From Cannabis sativa (lineage: Eukaryota; Streptophyta; Magnoliopsida; Rosales; Cannabaceae), in assembly GCF_029168945.1 (NCBI RefSeq), contig NC_083603.1:45642406-45706405 (forward strand): 64,000 bases of DNA, in the 5' to 3' direction. The notes under the pieces were generated by a model. It ran no database searches, was not told the origin of the DNA, and saw nothing but the letters and a program-made list of their open reading frames with translations. A program made the position numbers and the translations under genes. Every line of letters begins with the position of its first letter. The stretch's first letter is position 1. Positions 46,499-57,339 of this stretch are shown here, one piece after another.

Positions 46499-46941
46499 GA
46501 GTAATTTGCGGCAAAACCCCCAACTATCAATTTACTTGTAAAAAACCATCCAACCTCATTTTTTGGTAGGAAAACCCTCTAAAGTACTGTTCCGTTTACA
46601 GGTGTCGTCTGTCCAGCCTCATTAAATCCTAATTTTGTCCACGTAGCAATGAAAGGTCACTAAAAAATTATTATATGTGGCTATATTTTACAAAATAAAA
46701 ATAAAAACATTAAGAGTAATTTGCTGCAATTTTTATTTTGTAAAATATGGCCACGTAAGATAATTTTTTAGTGATCTGTAATTGCCACGTGGGCAAAATT
46801 AGGACTTAACGAGGCTAGATAGACAACATCTTAAAAATGTAAACAGAACAGTATTTTAGAGAGTTTTCCCACCAAAATATGAGATTGGATGATTTTTTGC
46901 AAATAAATTCACAATTAAAAAGATTTTACCGCAAATTACTA
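46499..46941. mobile_element. Mutator-like MITE, 443 bp, 9-bp TSD
   Basis: The ends GAGTAATTTGCGGCAAAA and TTTTACCGCAAATTACTA are inverse except for the last base. The flanks are identical, TTAATATAA at 46490-46498 and 46942-46950. The halves pair further inward (ACTGTTCCGTTTACA against TGTAAACAGAACAGT). It shares its first 14 bases with the larger element at 55512-57306. Confidence 0.88.
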
Positions 46942-46950
46942 TTAATATAA

Positions 46951-47560
46951 TAATATAAAATGCAATAGGTTTAATACTGTCTACCAATTACCAAAGGAAT
47001 CCTTAAACCATTAAAACCATGAGCTTTATCACAGAGATTTTAAAAAAGCCTCTTCAACTTCTTTAGTAAAAACATCATCAAGTGAACAAAAATGTTCTAA
47101 TAAATTCTGCTATCAATATCCCAGATATAGCATCAGGATCCACACATTGAGACTGAAACAATCATCAAAAAAGTTTGAAATTAGCCCTTTGATGGTTCTA
47201 GTGGCTTTTTATGAAATTTTTAAATATTTTCATTACCTGTCCTTAACCAATTTATTCTAAATCTTTGTTGCCAATAAAAAAATGTAATCTTGAAATTTTA
47301 TTTTGAAGGGCCTCAATTTTAGGGTTTTTTTTCCAGCATTTAAGATTATTAATACAGTGATTGTTTTCCGGTGGAAGATCAGTTTGCCCTCCATAAAACG
47401 CTGACCCTTTATTACCGTAGCAGAAAAATAAGAACTGTCGGCATTAGGAATGAGAAAACTAATAGAAGGCTAGATCGTGATTAGAAGAGACACTGAGGGG
47501 TATCTCAGTCATTCATTCACCAACCCAAACCCAATTACCACCACTCTCTTATTCACCAAT
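46951..47560. other. Spacer upstream of the first diphosphatase gene
   Basis: No element border recognised. From about 47430 the sequence resembles that before the second gene copy (about 50120 on), so the duplicated unit includes the promoter. Confidence 0.4.
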
Positions 47561-48367
47561 ATTCCCATGTTGCCGAGACCAGGAATATAGGATTGTAATC
47601 CTACTACTTCAAATTCTTCAAGTAACCACTCTCACCACATCCTATTCACCTTTGCTCACTTTTTTTAAGGTACGAATTTCATAGTATTGATTGCTTACCA
47701 ATCTGAAATTTACTGTATTTATTACTTTATTCTAATTTATGTCAAAAGAGTTCATTTCATACACCTGGGTTTTCATTTGTCTAGACAGTTTTTTTTAACA
47801 AACTGTTCTGGTTAATTCTGAAAGGGTATATGGTTTTATGTAATTGTGATCTTAACACTGTATTTTATGTAACAGAAAAACTTTAATTTATGAAATGTTT
47901 GTAAGAATTGATTCTTATATTGACAATCCCCTTCTATGATTGTCCAAGAAAAGTTTGGTGCGAAAAAGTTCCAAACTTTCTTTTAATAAAATTCATTTAT
48001 TAGGTTTTTTATTTTTTTTATTCAAAGTTCGATGAAAGAAAAAACGTTGAGAAGCTAAGTTTGCAAGTAATAGAAGGTACCTATGTAAACATATCACTCA
48101 TTGATTCACATACATAATACATTCTATATATTCAATACTGAAAGTTCATTTACAGTTTTACAGGCTATTTGATGTTTTTGGATTTAATATAGAATTGAAA
48201 TTGATGTTTTTGTACTAACAATGTTCAAACTTGCACATACTATTGTTAGTACAAATCAAACACATTTGGTGTTGTGTTTCTTTGACATTGCAATATGAAG
48301 CAGATTAAGTACTTAGCTTGAAAACATGTATTATGTTGTTTGATAGGGTCATCTGCAAGCTTACATT

Positions 48368-49327
48368 ATGGGATCTGCTAATGCATTTAGTAAGCAGGGA
48401 AGTTGTCCCGTCTTGTCTTTTGGCGTAATAGCTGATGTTCAGCATGCTGATATTCCTGATGGTCGCTCTTTTCTTGGCGTTCCACGGTATTATCGTCATA
48501 GTATTCTTGTTCTACAGAGAGCAGTGCAGAGATGGAATGCAGACAAGAAGCATAAATTTGTCATCAATTTTGGGGATATTGTTGATGGTTTCTGCCCAAA
48601 AGACCTATCTTTAAGTACAGTAAATAAAGTTGTTGAAGAATTTGAGAAATTTGATGGCCCTGTCTATCATATGATTGGCAATCACTGTCTCTACAATCTT
48701 CCTAGGGACAAGTTACTTCCAATGTTGAAGATTCCAAGTGAGGATGGTTGTGCTTACTACGATTTTTCCCCAAGTCCCGAGTTTAGATTCGTCGTCTTGG
48801 ATGGCTATGACATAAGTGCAATTGGCTGGCCTCAAGATCATCCTAAAAGATTGGAGGCTGTGAAAATCCTCAAGGAGAAGAATCCAAATTCAGACAAGAA
48901 TAGCCCCGAGGGACTGGTTGGTATCGAGAGAAGGTTCCTCATGTTTAATGGAGCTGTTGGGAAAGAGCAACTGAAATGGTTAGATGGCATCCTTCAGGAG
49001 GCAACAAACATGATGCAAAAAGTAGTGATCTGTTGTCATCTGCCTTTAGATCCCGGCTCAACATCTTTTGCAGCTCTTCTATGGAACTTCGACGAAGTAA
49101 TGGGTCTGATACACAAGTACAATTGTGTAAAGGTTTGCATTGCTGGTCATAATCACAAAGGTGGGCATTCAATTGACTCTCATGGAATACACCACAGAGT
49201 TCTTGAAGCTGCTCTTGAGTGCCCTCCAGAAAAAGATGCCTTTGGATATATGGACCTTTATAATGATAGACTATCACTTACTGGTACTGATCGGATGGAA
49301 AGTACTGATATGTGCTTCAGTCCTTAA
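48368..49327 (+). CDS. Mn-dependent ADP-ribose/CDP-alcohol diphosphatase, copy 1
   Basis: A single coding exon of 319 residues preceded by a probable 5' UTR intron (donor AAG/GTACG near 47670, acceptor TGATAG/GG at 48346). Metallophosphoesterase metal-binding motifs are complete: GVIADVQHAD (Asp23, Gln25), GDIVDG (69-74), GNH (104-106), CCHLP (222-226) and GHNH (260-263). The family (ADPRM) hydrolyses ADP-ribose and CDP-choline or CDP-ethanolamine in the cytosol, releasing AMP or CMP, with two metal ions. Length is normal and there is no signal peptide. The second copy begins 2.9 kb downstream. Confidence 0.93.
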   Translation: MGSANAFSKQGSCPVLSFGVIADVQHADIPDGRSFLGVPRYYRHSILVLQRAVQRWNADKKHKFVINFGDIVDGFCPKDLSLSTVNKVVEEFEKFDGPVYHMIGNHCLYNLPRDKLLPMLKIPSEDGCAYYDFSPSPEFRFVVLDGYDISAIGWPQDHPKRLEAVKILKEKNPNSDKNSPEGLVGIERRFLMFNGAVGKEQLKWLDGILQEATNMMQKVVICCHLPLDPGSTSFAALLWNFDEVMGLIHKYNCVKVCIAGHNHKGGHSIDSHGIHHRVLEAALECPPEKDAFGYMDLYNDRLSLTGTDRMESTDMCFSP

Positions 49328-49339
49328 TCAGACAATTGA

Positions 49340-50110
49340 TAAAGTTTGGGAGACTACCATTTTAAAGATTCAAAAGTTGCATACTTTCATGGTAAAATAC
49401 CATGATCATTGTCCACCTATCTCTTTACTCTTAAGAGCAATTGTTCCCATGACTTTAAATTCTTCATTGAATACTACCATGTATAAACTTTTCTTTTTCA
49501 ATTAGCCAAGGACAGTCCCAAAGAAGTTTTTCGACTAGGTATATTGCCATTGGCATCAAAGGAAGTTCTATTATTGTTACGGTTTTCCTCTCCCACAATT
49601 TTATAGAAGAAATAAAGAGAGGAAACTAAATGTAAAGTTTGATCACATGTTCGAAATTCATATGATTTCCAATCTCTTGATTAGCGGGTTGGTATTGTTT
49701 TCAATCTATCTAAAATTAAGATTACACGGGCTATATTTTTATCGAATTTTTTAATTGAAATAATTACACCATATACAAAAAATTTTAATTTTTTACATTT
49801 ATATTGTTGGGTAGAATTTTTTTCAAAATACTGTTTAAGTTTTATACTGTGTACTGTGTTAAGTTTTTACTGTTGTTTTACTGTTATTTTTTAGTTGTTC
49901 TACTGTTATTTTTAGTTGTTCTGTTTTGTATTCTACTGTAGTATTTTTGAAAAGATTTTCGTGTAACAGTATTTTTGTAAAATTTAACTAAAATTCTAAT
50001 ATTTTTGTAATTTTTTTTTTTTAATTTGCGTTTTTTTGTTGGATTATCTCTATTTAGTTTGGAAAGGGTTGGGTAATTTAGAAAAGTTGATGTAAAACCA
50101 CCAAGCACCA
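49340..50110. other. Spacer between the two diphosphatase genes
   Basis: Holds the 3' region of copy 1. Positions 49791-50010 are a relative of the MITE at 14946-15234, in opposite orientation, sharing TTAGTTGTTCTACTGTT and ACAGTATTTTTGTAAAA. Its own ends were not clear enough for a TSD. Confidence 0.5.
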
Positions 50111-51308
50111 GAAAAGGTAAGATGTCGGCAGCAGAAAACTAATAAATGGCACTATCGTAATTAATAGAACCATTGAAGGGATATCACAGTCATTGGAAAA
50201 GTTTCTCTTTCACCAACCCAAGCTGTTTAGTAGTTTGGCCAATGTTAACAAAAACTCAATAACAACCGGAGCTGAATAAGAAACTCTCTTATTCGTGAAT
50301 GATCCCATGCAGCCGAGACCAGGATTGTAATCTGAGCATCTCAACTCAAATTCTTCAACTTACCACTCCAACGACGTCGTATTTACCAGTTACCACCATT
50401 TCTTATTTCTTTCGCAGGTATCAATTTTCTTGCCACTACACTACTTTCGCTCCCAAAAGTGGAAAAATTGGAAGTAATAAATAAAAAATCAATTGTTACA
50501 TTTTCATTCTTCATAATTTTATATTTGGGAAATTAATCAGTAATTTATAATATTGTCTTTCTCTTTTTTATAGCTGCTATTCTATGTTTGTTCAGGAATG
50601 TAATCAGTTGATTTGATAATATTGATTGTTGATTAATGTGAACTGTACTTAAAATGGGTTAGTACTTGGACTTCATTCACCTGGGCTTTCATGTCTGGTC
50701 TGGTTAATTCTTAAAGACTATAAATTTGTATGTAATTGTAAAATTAGCTTATATTTGTGTCACAGAAAAACTTGATTATCAGATGTCTGAGAATTTTATT
50801 CCTATATGAATATATTAATAAATGCGCTATATAATTCTGTATGTGAAGTTTGGTGAGAAAAAGTTCTAAACTTTCTTTCACTGTAATTTTAATAGAAGTA
50901 ATTTATTGGGTTTTATATATTTGTTTCAAAACTTAATGAAAAAACCTTAAGAAGCTGGTGCTTATGTAGTGAGACTAAACATATCAGTCATTGATTTTCT
51001 GTATAATTGAATACTAAAAGTGTTTGGGTATTCCCTTCTAAAACTGTTCAGCAACATTATACATTTATAGGCCTATTGTTTTGGCATTTTAAACCATTCT
51101 TAAATTTTGAATTTTCAGTGTAGATTTGAATTTGACGCAATGGAACTGAACATGCCTTGTGGATGTTTCTCTTGTATACTGAATTTACTTAGCTAATGAC
51201 TGATTATTGTTAGTACAGAAACAAAATGATTTTGGTGTTGTGTTTTGTTTGACATTCCAATCTGAAGTAATATGTATTCTGCTGTAGGATCAGCTGCAAG
51301 CTTACATT

Positions 51309-52268
51309 ATGGAATCTGCTAGTGCATTAAGTAAGCAGGGGAGTCATCCCATCTTGTCTTTTGGCGTAATCGCTGATGTTCAGCATGCTGATATTCCTGA
51401 TGGCCGCTCTTTTATTGGCGTTCCACGGTATTATCGTCATAGTATTCTTATATTACAGAGAGCAGTGCAGAGATGGAATGAGGACAAGAAGCATAAATTT
51501 GTCATCAATTTTGGGGACATTGTTGATGGTTTTTGCCCGAAAGATCAATCTTTAAGTACAGTAAAAAAAGTAGTTGAAGAATTTGAGAAATTTGATGGCC
51601 CTGTCTATCATATGATTGGTAATCACTGCCTCTACAATCTTCCTCGTGACAAGTTACTTCCGATGTTGAAGATTCCAAGCAAGGACGGTTGTGCTTACTA
51701 CGATTTTTCTCCAACGCCTGAGTTCAGATTCGTTGTCTTGGATGGCTATGACATAAGTGCAATTGGTTGGCCTCAAGACCATCCCAAAAGATTGGAGGCT
51801 GTGAAATTTCTCCAGGAGAAGAATCCAAATATGGAAAAGAATAGCCCCGAGGGACTGGTTGGCCTCAAGAGAAGGTTCCTCATGTTTAATGGAGCAGTAG
51901 GGAAAGAACAACTTAAATGGTTAGATGGCATCCTTCAGCAAGCAACAAACATGAGGCAAAAAGTAATGATCTGTTGCCACCTGCCTTTAGATCCCGGCTC
52001 AACATCTCGTGAAGCTCTTCTATGGAACTACGACGAAGTAATGGATCTGATACACAGGTACACTTGTGTAAAGGTTTGCATAGCTGGTCATGATCACAAA
52101 GGTGGGCATTCAATTGACTCTCATGGAATACACCACAGAGTTCTTGAAGCTGCCCTTGAGTGCCCTCCAGGAAATGATGCCTTTGGATATATGGAACTTT
52201 ATAACGATAAATTATCGCTTATTGGTACTGATCGGATGGAGAGTACTGAAATGTGCTTCAGTCCTTAA
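51309..52268 (+). CDS. Mn-dependent ADP-ribose/CDP-alcohol diphosphatase, copy 2
   Basis: 319 residues, ungapped alignment to copy 1 with about 34 differences by my count (about 89% identity). The 5' UTR intron is conserved in position (donor CAG/GTATC near 50418, acceptor TGTAG/GATC at 51287), and the bases before the ATG (CTGCAAGCTTACATT) are the same. All metal-binding motifs are kept: GVIADVQHAD, GDIVDG, GNH, CCHLP. The last motif reads GHDH in place of GHNH, a change at a tolerated position. Most differences are conservative, with a small cluster at 234-252 (SREALLWNYDEVMD against SFAALLWNFDEVMG). Both copies look functional. Confidence 0.93.
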   Translation: MESASALSKQGSHPILSFGVIADVQHADIPDGRSFIGVPRYYRHSILILQRAVQRWNEDKKHKFVINFGDIVDGFCPKDQSLSTVKKVVEEFEKFDGPVYHMIGNHCLYNLPRDKLLPMLKIPSKDGCAYYDFSPTPEFRFVVLDGYDISAIGWPQDHPKRLEAVKFLQEKNPNMEKNSPEGLVGLKRRFLMFNGAVGKEQLKWLDGILQQATNMRQKVMICCHLPLDPGSTSREALLWNYDEVMDLIHRYTCVKVCIAGHDHKGGHSIDSHGIHHRVLEAALECPPGNDAFGYMELYNDKLSLIGTDRMESTEMCFSP

Positions 52269-52869
52269 GCAGACAATTGATAAAGCTTGGGAGACTAAGA
52301 AAGTTTCTTTATGTCCATATGCCAAAAACTCCAACATATTCAGAAGCTGCATACTTTGGTAAAGTAACTTTGTCCATAAGTGTTGGAATAAAACCATTGT
52401 TCCCATGACTTTAACTTCATCTTTAGATACTTTCATGTGTAAACTTTTCTTTCTCAATTAGCTAAGTCTTAGAGAAGTTATTGGACCTGGGATATCTGCA
52501 TCAATGAAAGCTTTACTATTGTTAGGCTTTCCTCTCCGACAATTTTATGGAAGATATAAAGGGAACTAAGTCTAAATGTAAATCTTGATGACATGTTTTT
52601 AAATCTTCAATTCATAATGTTTCAATCTCCATTCATGAGTGTATTTGCTGCAACTAACTTATTATAACATTCAGTTTTGCTACCTTGTTAAAGTTGACTT
52701 GTCTTCCTAATTATTAAAAGTTTTTTTTGTTAATTAAGGATAACGAAATACATGTCTGACTTTGGGGTTAATGGGTTATATTATATCATTTTTCTTAATT
52801 TAAACTTGTGAGTGACATATATTATTGGTGATGACTACCGTGTGAACTGACCATTGGTATTTCGATTCA

Positions 52870-52903
<34 letters not shown>
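52870..52903. repeat. (ATT)n microsatellite, about 11 units
   Basis: Uninterrupted run of TTA/ATT units immediately left of the repeat at 52905-53215. Confidence 0.95.
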
Positions 52904-52904
52904 G

Positions 52905-53215
52905 AAAAATTATTTCATAAACTATTTTTTTTATATTTTTTTAAATTTATAGTTTGGGTTGTTCTGATAGTTTCTTCAATCATTTTTATGTGAGTTGTCA
53001 TGTGATTTTAATTGCGATTTTAGATGTTCTATTAGTTGCTTTGCTACAGTAGTTTTTTTAGTAATTTCTATGTGAGTTGTTATGTGGATTTTATTTGCGA
53101 TTTAGGTTGTTCGGTTAGTTGCTAAGGAAATTTTTATGTAAAATTCTATAAAAATAATAAAAAAAAAAACTATTTTAAAGTGTAAAGATAAAAAAGTCTC
53201 TTATTATTATTATAG
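52905..53215. repeat. Dispersed repeat with internal TATGTGAGTTGT motifs
   Basis: Contains two copies of TTTTTATGTGAGTTG/TTTCTATGTGAGTTG about 80 bases apart and ends in TAAAGTGTAAAGATAAAAAAG. A reverse-orientation relative lies at about 27480-27640. Probably a MITE family; ends not resolved. Confidence 0.45.
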
Positions 53216-53458
53216 AGATAGACGATTAAAGACGATATCTTAGTGATTTACGGCATCAAGTGTTATTTTGCTTAGTGGGCATCTGAATTCTTCTTGAAAA
53301 TTCTTTTAACCATTAATTTTTAGACGAAATTTCTTGGTTTTCTTATGTATGTCTTTTGTCTATTTCAAACTGTACCATATGTTAATTTGTGTTTAATTAA
53401 TCTACTTGTTAATAAAGAGAAAATATGCAGTAGAAGAGTAAGGAGATGATAGATTTTT

Positions 53459-53841
53459 GGCTAATTAGTAATATTTCCCCCCGAACTTTGACATGTACTA
53501 AATCATGCCCTTTGAACTTTTTGGGCCGTTAGAAATTCCCCTCGAACTATTGAGATTGTTAAATTTAAGGACTTTTGTCTAATTTCATTAAATTTTACTG
53601 TTTCAGTGATTGTTTATGTACTAAATCATGCTCCCCAGACTTTGATATCTACCAAATCATGCCCCTCAAACTTTAATATATACTAAATCATGCCTCTTGA
53701 ACTTTCATCCATGCTAGAATTTTTTTACTAAAATTAGACAAAAGTCCTTAAATTTAACAATCTCAATAGTTCGACAAAAAAAGTTCAGGGGGCATGATTT
53801 AGCACATGTCAAAATTCAAGGAAAAAAATGACTAATTAGCC
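53459..53841. mobile_element. Mutator-like MITE, 383 bp, near-perfect 9-bp TSD
   Basis: The ends GGCTAATTAG and CTAATTAGCC are perfect inverses, and the inverted repeats continue inward for about 115 bases. The flanks are TAGATTTTT (53450-53458) and TAAATTTTT (53842-53850), one mismatch in nine. Same family as 24491-24885 and the fragment at 37500-37705. Confidence 0.82.
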
Positions 53842-54507
53842 TAAATTTTTTAGTTAAACGTGACTTGAATTTAAATATTATTTTTTAATTTGAAGAAAAT
53901 GATTATAATTATTGTCAATATGTTAATCTAAAATATGCATCTAAACATTACATATATAGTTTAAATGATGACTACTCAATGATTACAATAAAAATGAGTC
54001 GGGCTAGGCTCACATAAAAAAAGTGGACTTTTATAAAAACAGGTTGGACCAGGCCATCCGAGTGTACAACTTTATATATAGGTACCTATAAATGATATAC
54101 ATATCTAAAAAATATACAATTTAAAGAGATCTCTACAAGTTATGTCAATATGGGAGGAAATTATTATATAATAAAATTTTTATCCACAATAGATGTTGAA
54201 TGTTTGCATATGCAATAAATTAACGTGAGATAGCAAGGATCATGACATTAGATTTGTCGAGAATTGTGGACATACAATAAGAATGTAACAAATGTATGGT
54301 CTTGGAGTACTATCATTGGCGCTAATACAAATTTATATTATCATTAATGTGTTATGTTCATATTAATTAAAATTTAAAACTTTGATATGAACAATATTGT
54401 ATACACAGAGATGATTCAATAAGTTGGATAATTAATGAAGTTCATAGAACCTCTCATCCATAATTTAGAAATCCACGCTTATTCTAGAAGAGTTATAGTT
54501 AATATAT

Positions 54508-54781
54508 GGTCATAGATAGTATACGATGATATTTTAAAAGTAATAAGAATAATCTTATGACATATATTATCACAAAAATAATTATGAATCATATGTGCAT
54601 GAGGGGGAGACATATTCATGTTGCACTCTTTTTTCCTTAGCTCAGGTCATAGATAGTATACGATGATATTTTAAAAGTAATAAGAATAATCTTATGACAT
54701 ATATTATCACAAAAATAATTATGAATCATATGTGCATGAGGGGGAGACATATTCATGTTGCACTCTTTTTTCCTTAGCTCA
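54508..54781. repeat. Two identical tandem copies of a 137-bp unit
   Basis: 54508-54644 and 54645-54781 are identical by eye. Each holds the purine tract GAGGGGGAGA and a GTTGCACTCTTTTTTCC segment of the kind found between RNase H and the 3' LTR in copia elements. A recent local duplication inside an old element. Confidence 0.93.
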
Positions 54782-54859
54782 GGTTTTGTCCCACTAGATT
54801 TTCCTGATAAAGTTTTTAACGAGACAATTTTAAATCATCTTAACATACTTGAACTTTAT

Positions 54860-55283
54860 GAAACAAGTAGATAATGTGTGGGAGTGAGATCATTGACATA
54901 ACATATTCCGGAAACATATAGATTGCACTCAATAAAGAAGTATCAAACACAAGCAGTTCTCTATGAAAATAATAATGCTTGCATCAAAATGAGGGTACAT
55001 TCAATAGAATTAAAAACACATTTCACCAAATTCTTCTTTATATATTTCAAGAGAATGCATATTTATGTGCAACATATTCAATCAAGTGTCAATCTTCCAG
55101 ACTTATTCACAAAGTTATTACCAGCATTAACATTTGAGACAACGAACAAAATTCGTCGATTAAAAGATCTCCACAAATATTTAAATGAGGAGGAGTTAAT
55201 TTACACTGCACTCTTTTTCTTTTGACTAATTAAGATTTTTCATTAAGGTTTTTAATGAGGTAGTTTTTATGAACATCCAAGGG
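54860..55283 (+). pseudogene. Ty1/copia RNase H fragment and polypurine region
   Basis: The frame at 54923-55225 holds remnants of copia RNase H: VLYENNNACI, HFTKFFFIYF, VQHIQSSVNLPDLFTKLLPALTFE and RRLKDLH. The catalytic aspartate position in the usual CDN motif reads NNN. It ends about 60 bases before the LTR at 55284. Gag, integrase and reverse transcriptase are absent, so it is a 3' remnant. Confidence 0.85.
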
Positions 55284-55511
55284 TGTTATAAAATATTATA
55301 TATATATATATATATAAATGTTTAAATCACCAAATTAATTATCATCATAAATGCTTGATTGTATTTTTCTTTATCACATTAATTTAATTTTTTATTCTTT
55401 TAGTTATATTTTTGTATAAATAGTAGTTTACCCTATTAAAATAAACTACTAATAAATTTTCATTTATTTTCTCTTTCTCTCTTCATCTTCATTTTTTTTC
55501 TTTTCTTCTTA

Positions 55512-56575
55512 GAGTAATTTGCGGCATAAATACCTAAGTTTTATGCCGAGTAGCCGATAAATACCTAAGTCCTATTTTTGGCGGTAAAAATACCTTCCGT
55601 CACTAGTGTGGAACTTCCGTAGGTACCTGGCCGTTATGTGACAAGTTAGTGTCCACGTGTTATTCAGTGATTAGTCCACGTCATTTAATTTATATATTTT
55701 ATTTAAAAAATTAATTTGAAAATTAAAAATAAAACAAAAATAATTTAAAATCAAAATAAAATAATAAATATTTAATATTCATATTTTAATTAAATTAAAA
55801 TAAAATAAATTATTAATTAAAACCCAAAACCTAAAACTAACACATAAACCCAAAAGAAAATTGAAGGGTCAACCCTTTCATCGTCCTCTTCTTCTTCCTG
55901 CCATTCTTCTTCATGCCATTCTTCTTCTTGTCTAAAACTAACACATAAAACCAGTGTAATCTTGTCATCTCTATCCCATTTCTCTATCAAAAGCCCTAAT
56001 TTATTTTCCCCATTTTGCATAAACATAAACATAAATTAAATACAAACCTAGAATTCACCAAACAAAAAAAAAAATACAAACCTAGAAAATCTGAGAAAAT
56101 CCCGTCCCTCCTTCTCTTCTGCGATTCAAGCCAGGTTCACCAACCCACCCACCCTTCTTTTTCTTTCTTCTTCTTCTATAGCCCAGATCAATGACAAATA
56201 AACTAAACCATTTCATCCTTTTCGTTCTGTGATGTTGGGCACAAGATTTTCTGAGTTGTGTGAGATGGGTTTCTGTTTCCTCTTCATCGTTGGTAGTGAG
56301 ATCTGGTGTTGGTATGGCTGACATCGACGGTGGCAGCGAAGGGAGAGTGACTGACCGAGATCACCGATGGTACCTAGAACAATGGCGTACCGATTCGGAG
56401 GAGAAATTGCGGCGAAGGAGTTGGCCTTTAGTGATGGAGGAGGTTGAGGAGAAATTGTGGCAAAGGACTTCGACTTGGCCTCATTTTCTGGCTGTGGAGA
56501 TAGAGAGAGACAACATGTTTGGATGTTTTTTTTTTTCTATTTATCGAAGAAAAAGGTTGATGCATTTAGATCTGG

Positions 56576-56609
<34 letters not shown>

Positions 56610-57306
56610 AGATAAAATCTGGGGTATATTTAAATCTATCATTTTTGAGAGGAACTTTGTTTGTTGCATACAGATATAGATCTAAATTATTTGGTTCATC
56701 TTCAATATTCTTATTATTTTTTTTTTGATCTTTAATGTTCTTGCCATTTACAGAATATTTGATAAATAATTTTATCAGTTTTCTTTGTCCATCGTGAAAT
56801 AATTTTTTAGAAATTTTTGTATGTGCAATGTTAATGCAACTGTATCGATATGGGCATGGAAATTGTAATGATATTAGTTGAGAAAATTTTCTTGGGATTA
56901 TTTTCTGGGTTTGAGGGTGGGGGAAAATATAAAATAATTTGATTTTAAGATGTAGAAGGTGGGGAAATATTGAAATTTACTTATGTTTTTTTTTTTTTTT
57001 GAAAAAGAAATTTACTTATGTTAATTCTGTAGTTTAGTATTTTTGTAATAAATTATATATTTTTTTTATTATGAAATTTTAAAATGATTTTTTTAAAAAA
57101 TAAAATAAAATAAGAAAAATTAAATGACTTGGACCAATTAGAAGTTGCCAAGTATTTATCTAGTTGGCATTTAACTGAGAAGTTAACGTGAGGTATCTCA
57201 TTTGCAACAAAATATTGACGGAAGGTATTTTTACCACCAAAAAAATTACTTAAGTATTAATCTGCAACTAGAAGATAAACTTAGGTATTTATGCCGCAAA
57301 TAACTC
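55512..57306. mobile_element. Mutator-like element, 1795 bp, with ~100-bp TIRs (possible Pack-MULE)
   Basis: The left end GAGTAATTTGCGGCATAA and the inverse of the right end (GAGTTATTTGCGGCATAA) are followed by long similarity, including ATACCTAAG and GTAAAAATACCTTCCGTCA. The flanks are identical, TTCTTCTTA at 55503-55511 and 57307-57315, a perfect 9-bp duplication. No transposase is present. The middle (about 55860-56560) is much GC-richer than the TIR-proximal DNA and contains a 117-codon open stretch at 56260-56610 (+). This could be captured host sequence. An internal TA microsatellite lies at 56578-56606. Confidence 0.88.
56260..56610 (+). CDS. Hypothetical frame inside the Mutator-like element
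   Basis: 116 residues beginning MRWVSVSSSSLVVRSG. Rich in Glu, Arg and Trp (HRWYLEQWRTDSEEKLRRRSW; VEEKLWQRTS) and ending in low-complexity isoleucine/tyrosine from the TA repeat. I recognise no domain. It may be a fragment of a captured gene or chance coding. An opposite frame at 56082-56324 exists over part of it, and neither is proven. Confidence 0.25.
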
Positions 57307-57339
57307 TTCTTCTTATCTATTTTGTATTATTTTATAACA

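Larger units (their letters stand above)
55284..57339 (+). mobile_element. Ty1/copia LTR (~252 bp) split by a Mutator-like element
   Basis: The ends TGTTATAAAAT (55284) and ATTTTATAACA (to 57339) are perfect inverses. Left of it are RNase H remnants, so it is a 3' LTR. A TATA-like TGTATAAATAG lies in the left part (near 55413). The right part resumes after the inserted element at 57316. Taking out the insert and one TSD leaves about 252 bases. The LTR end at window positions 1-91 belongs to the same family. Confidence 0.82.
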
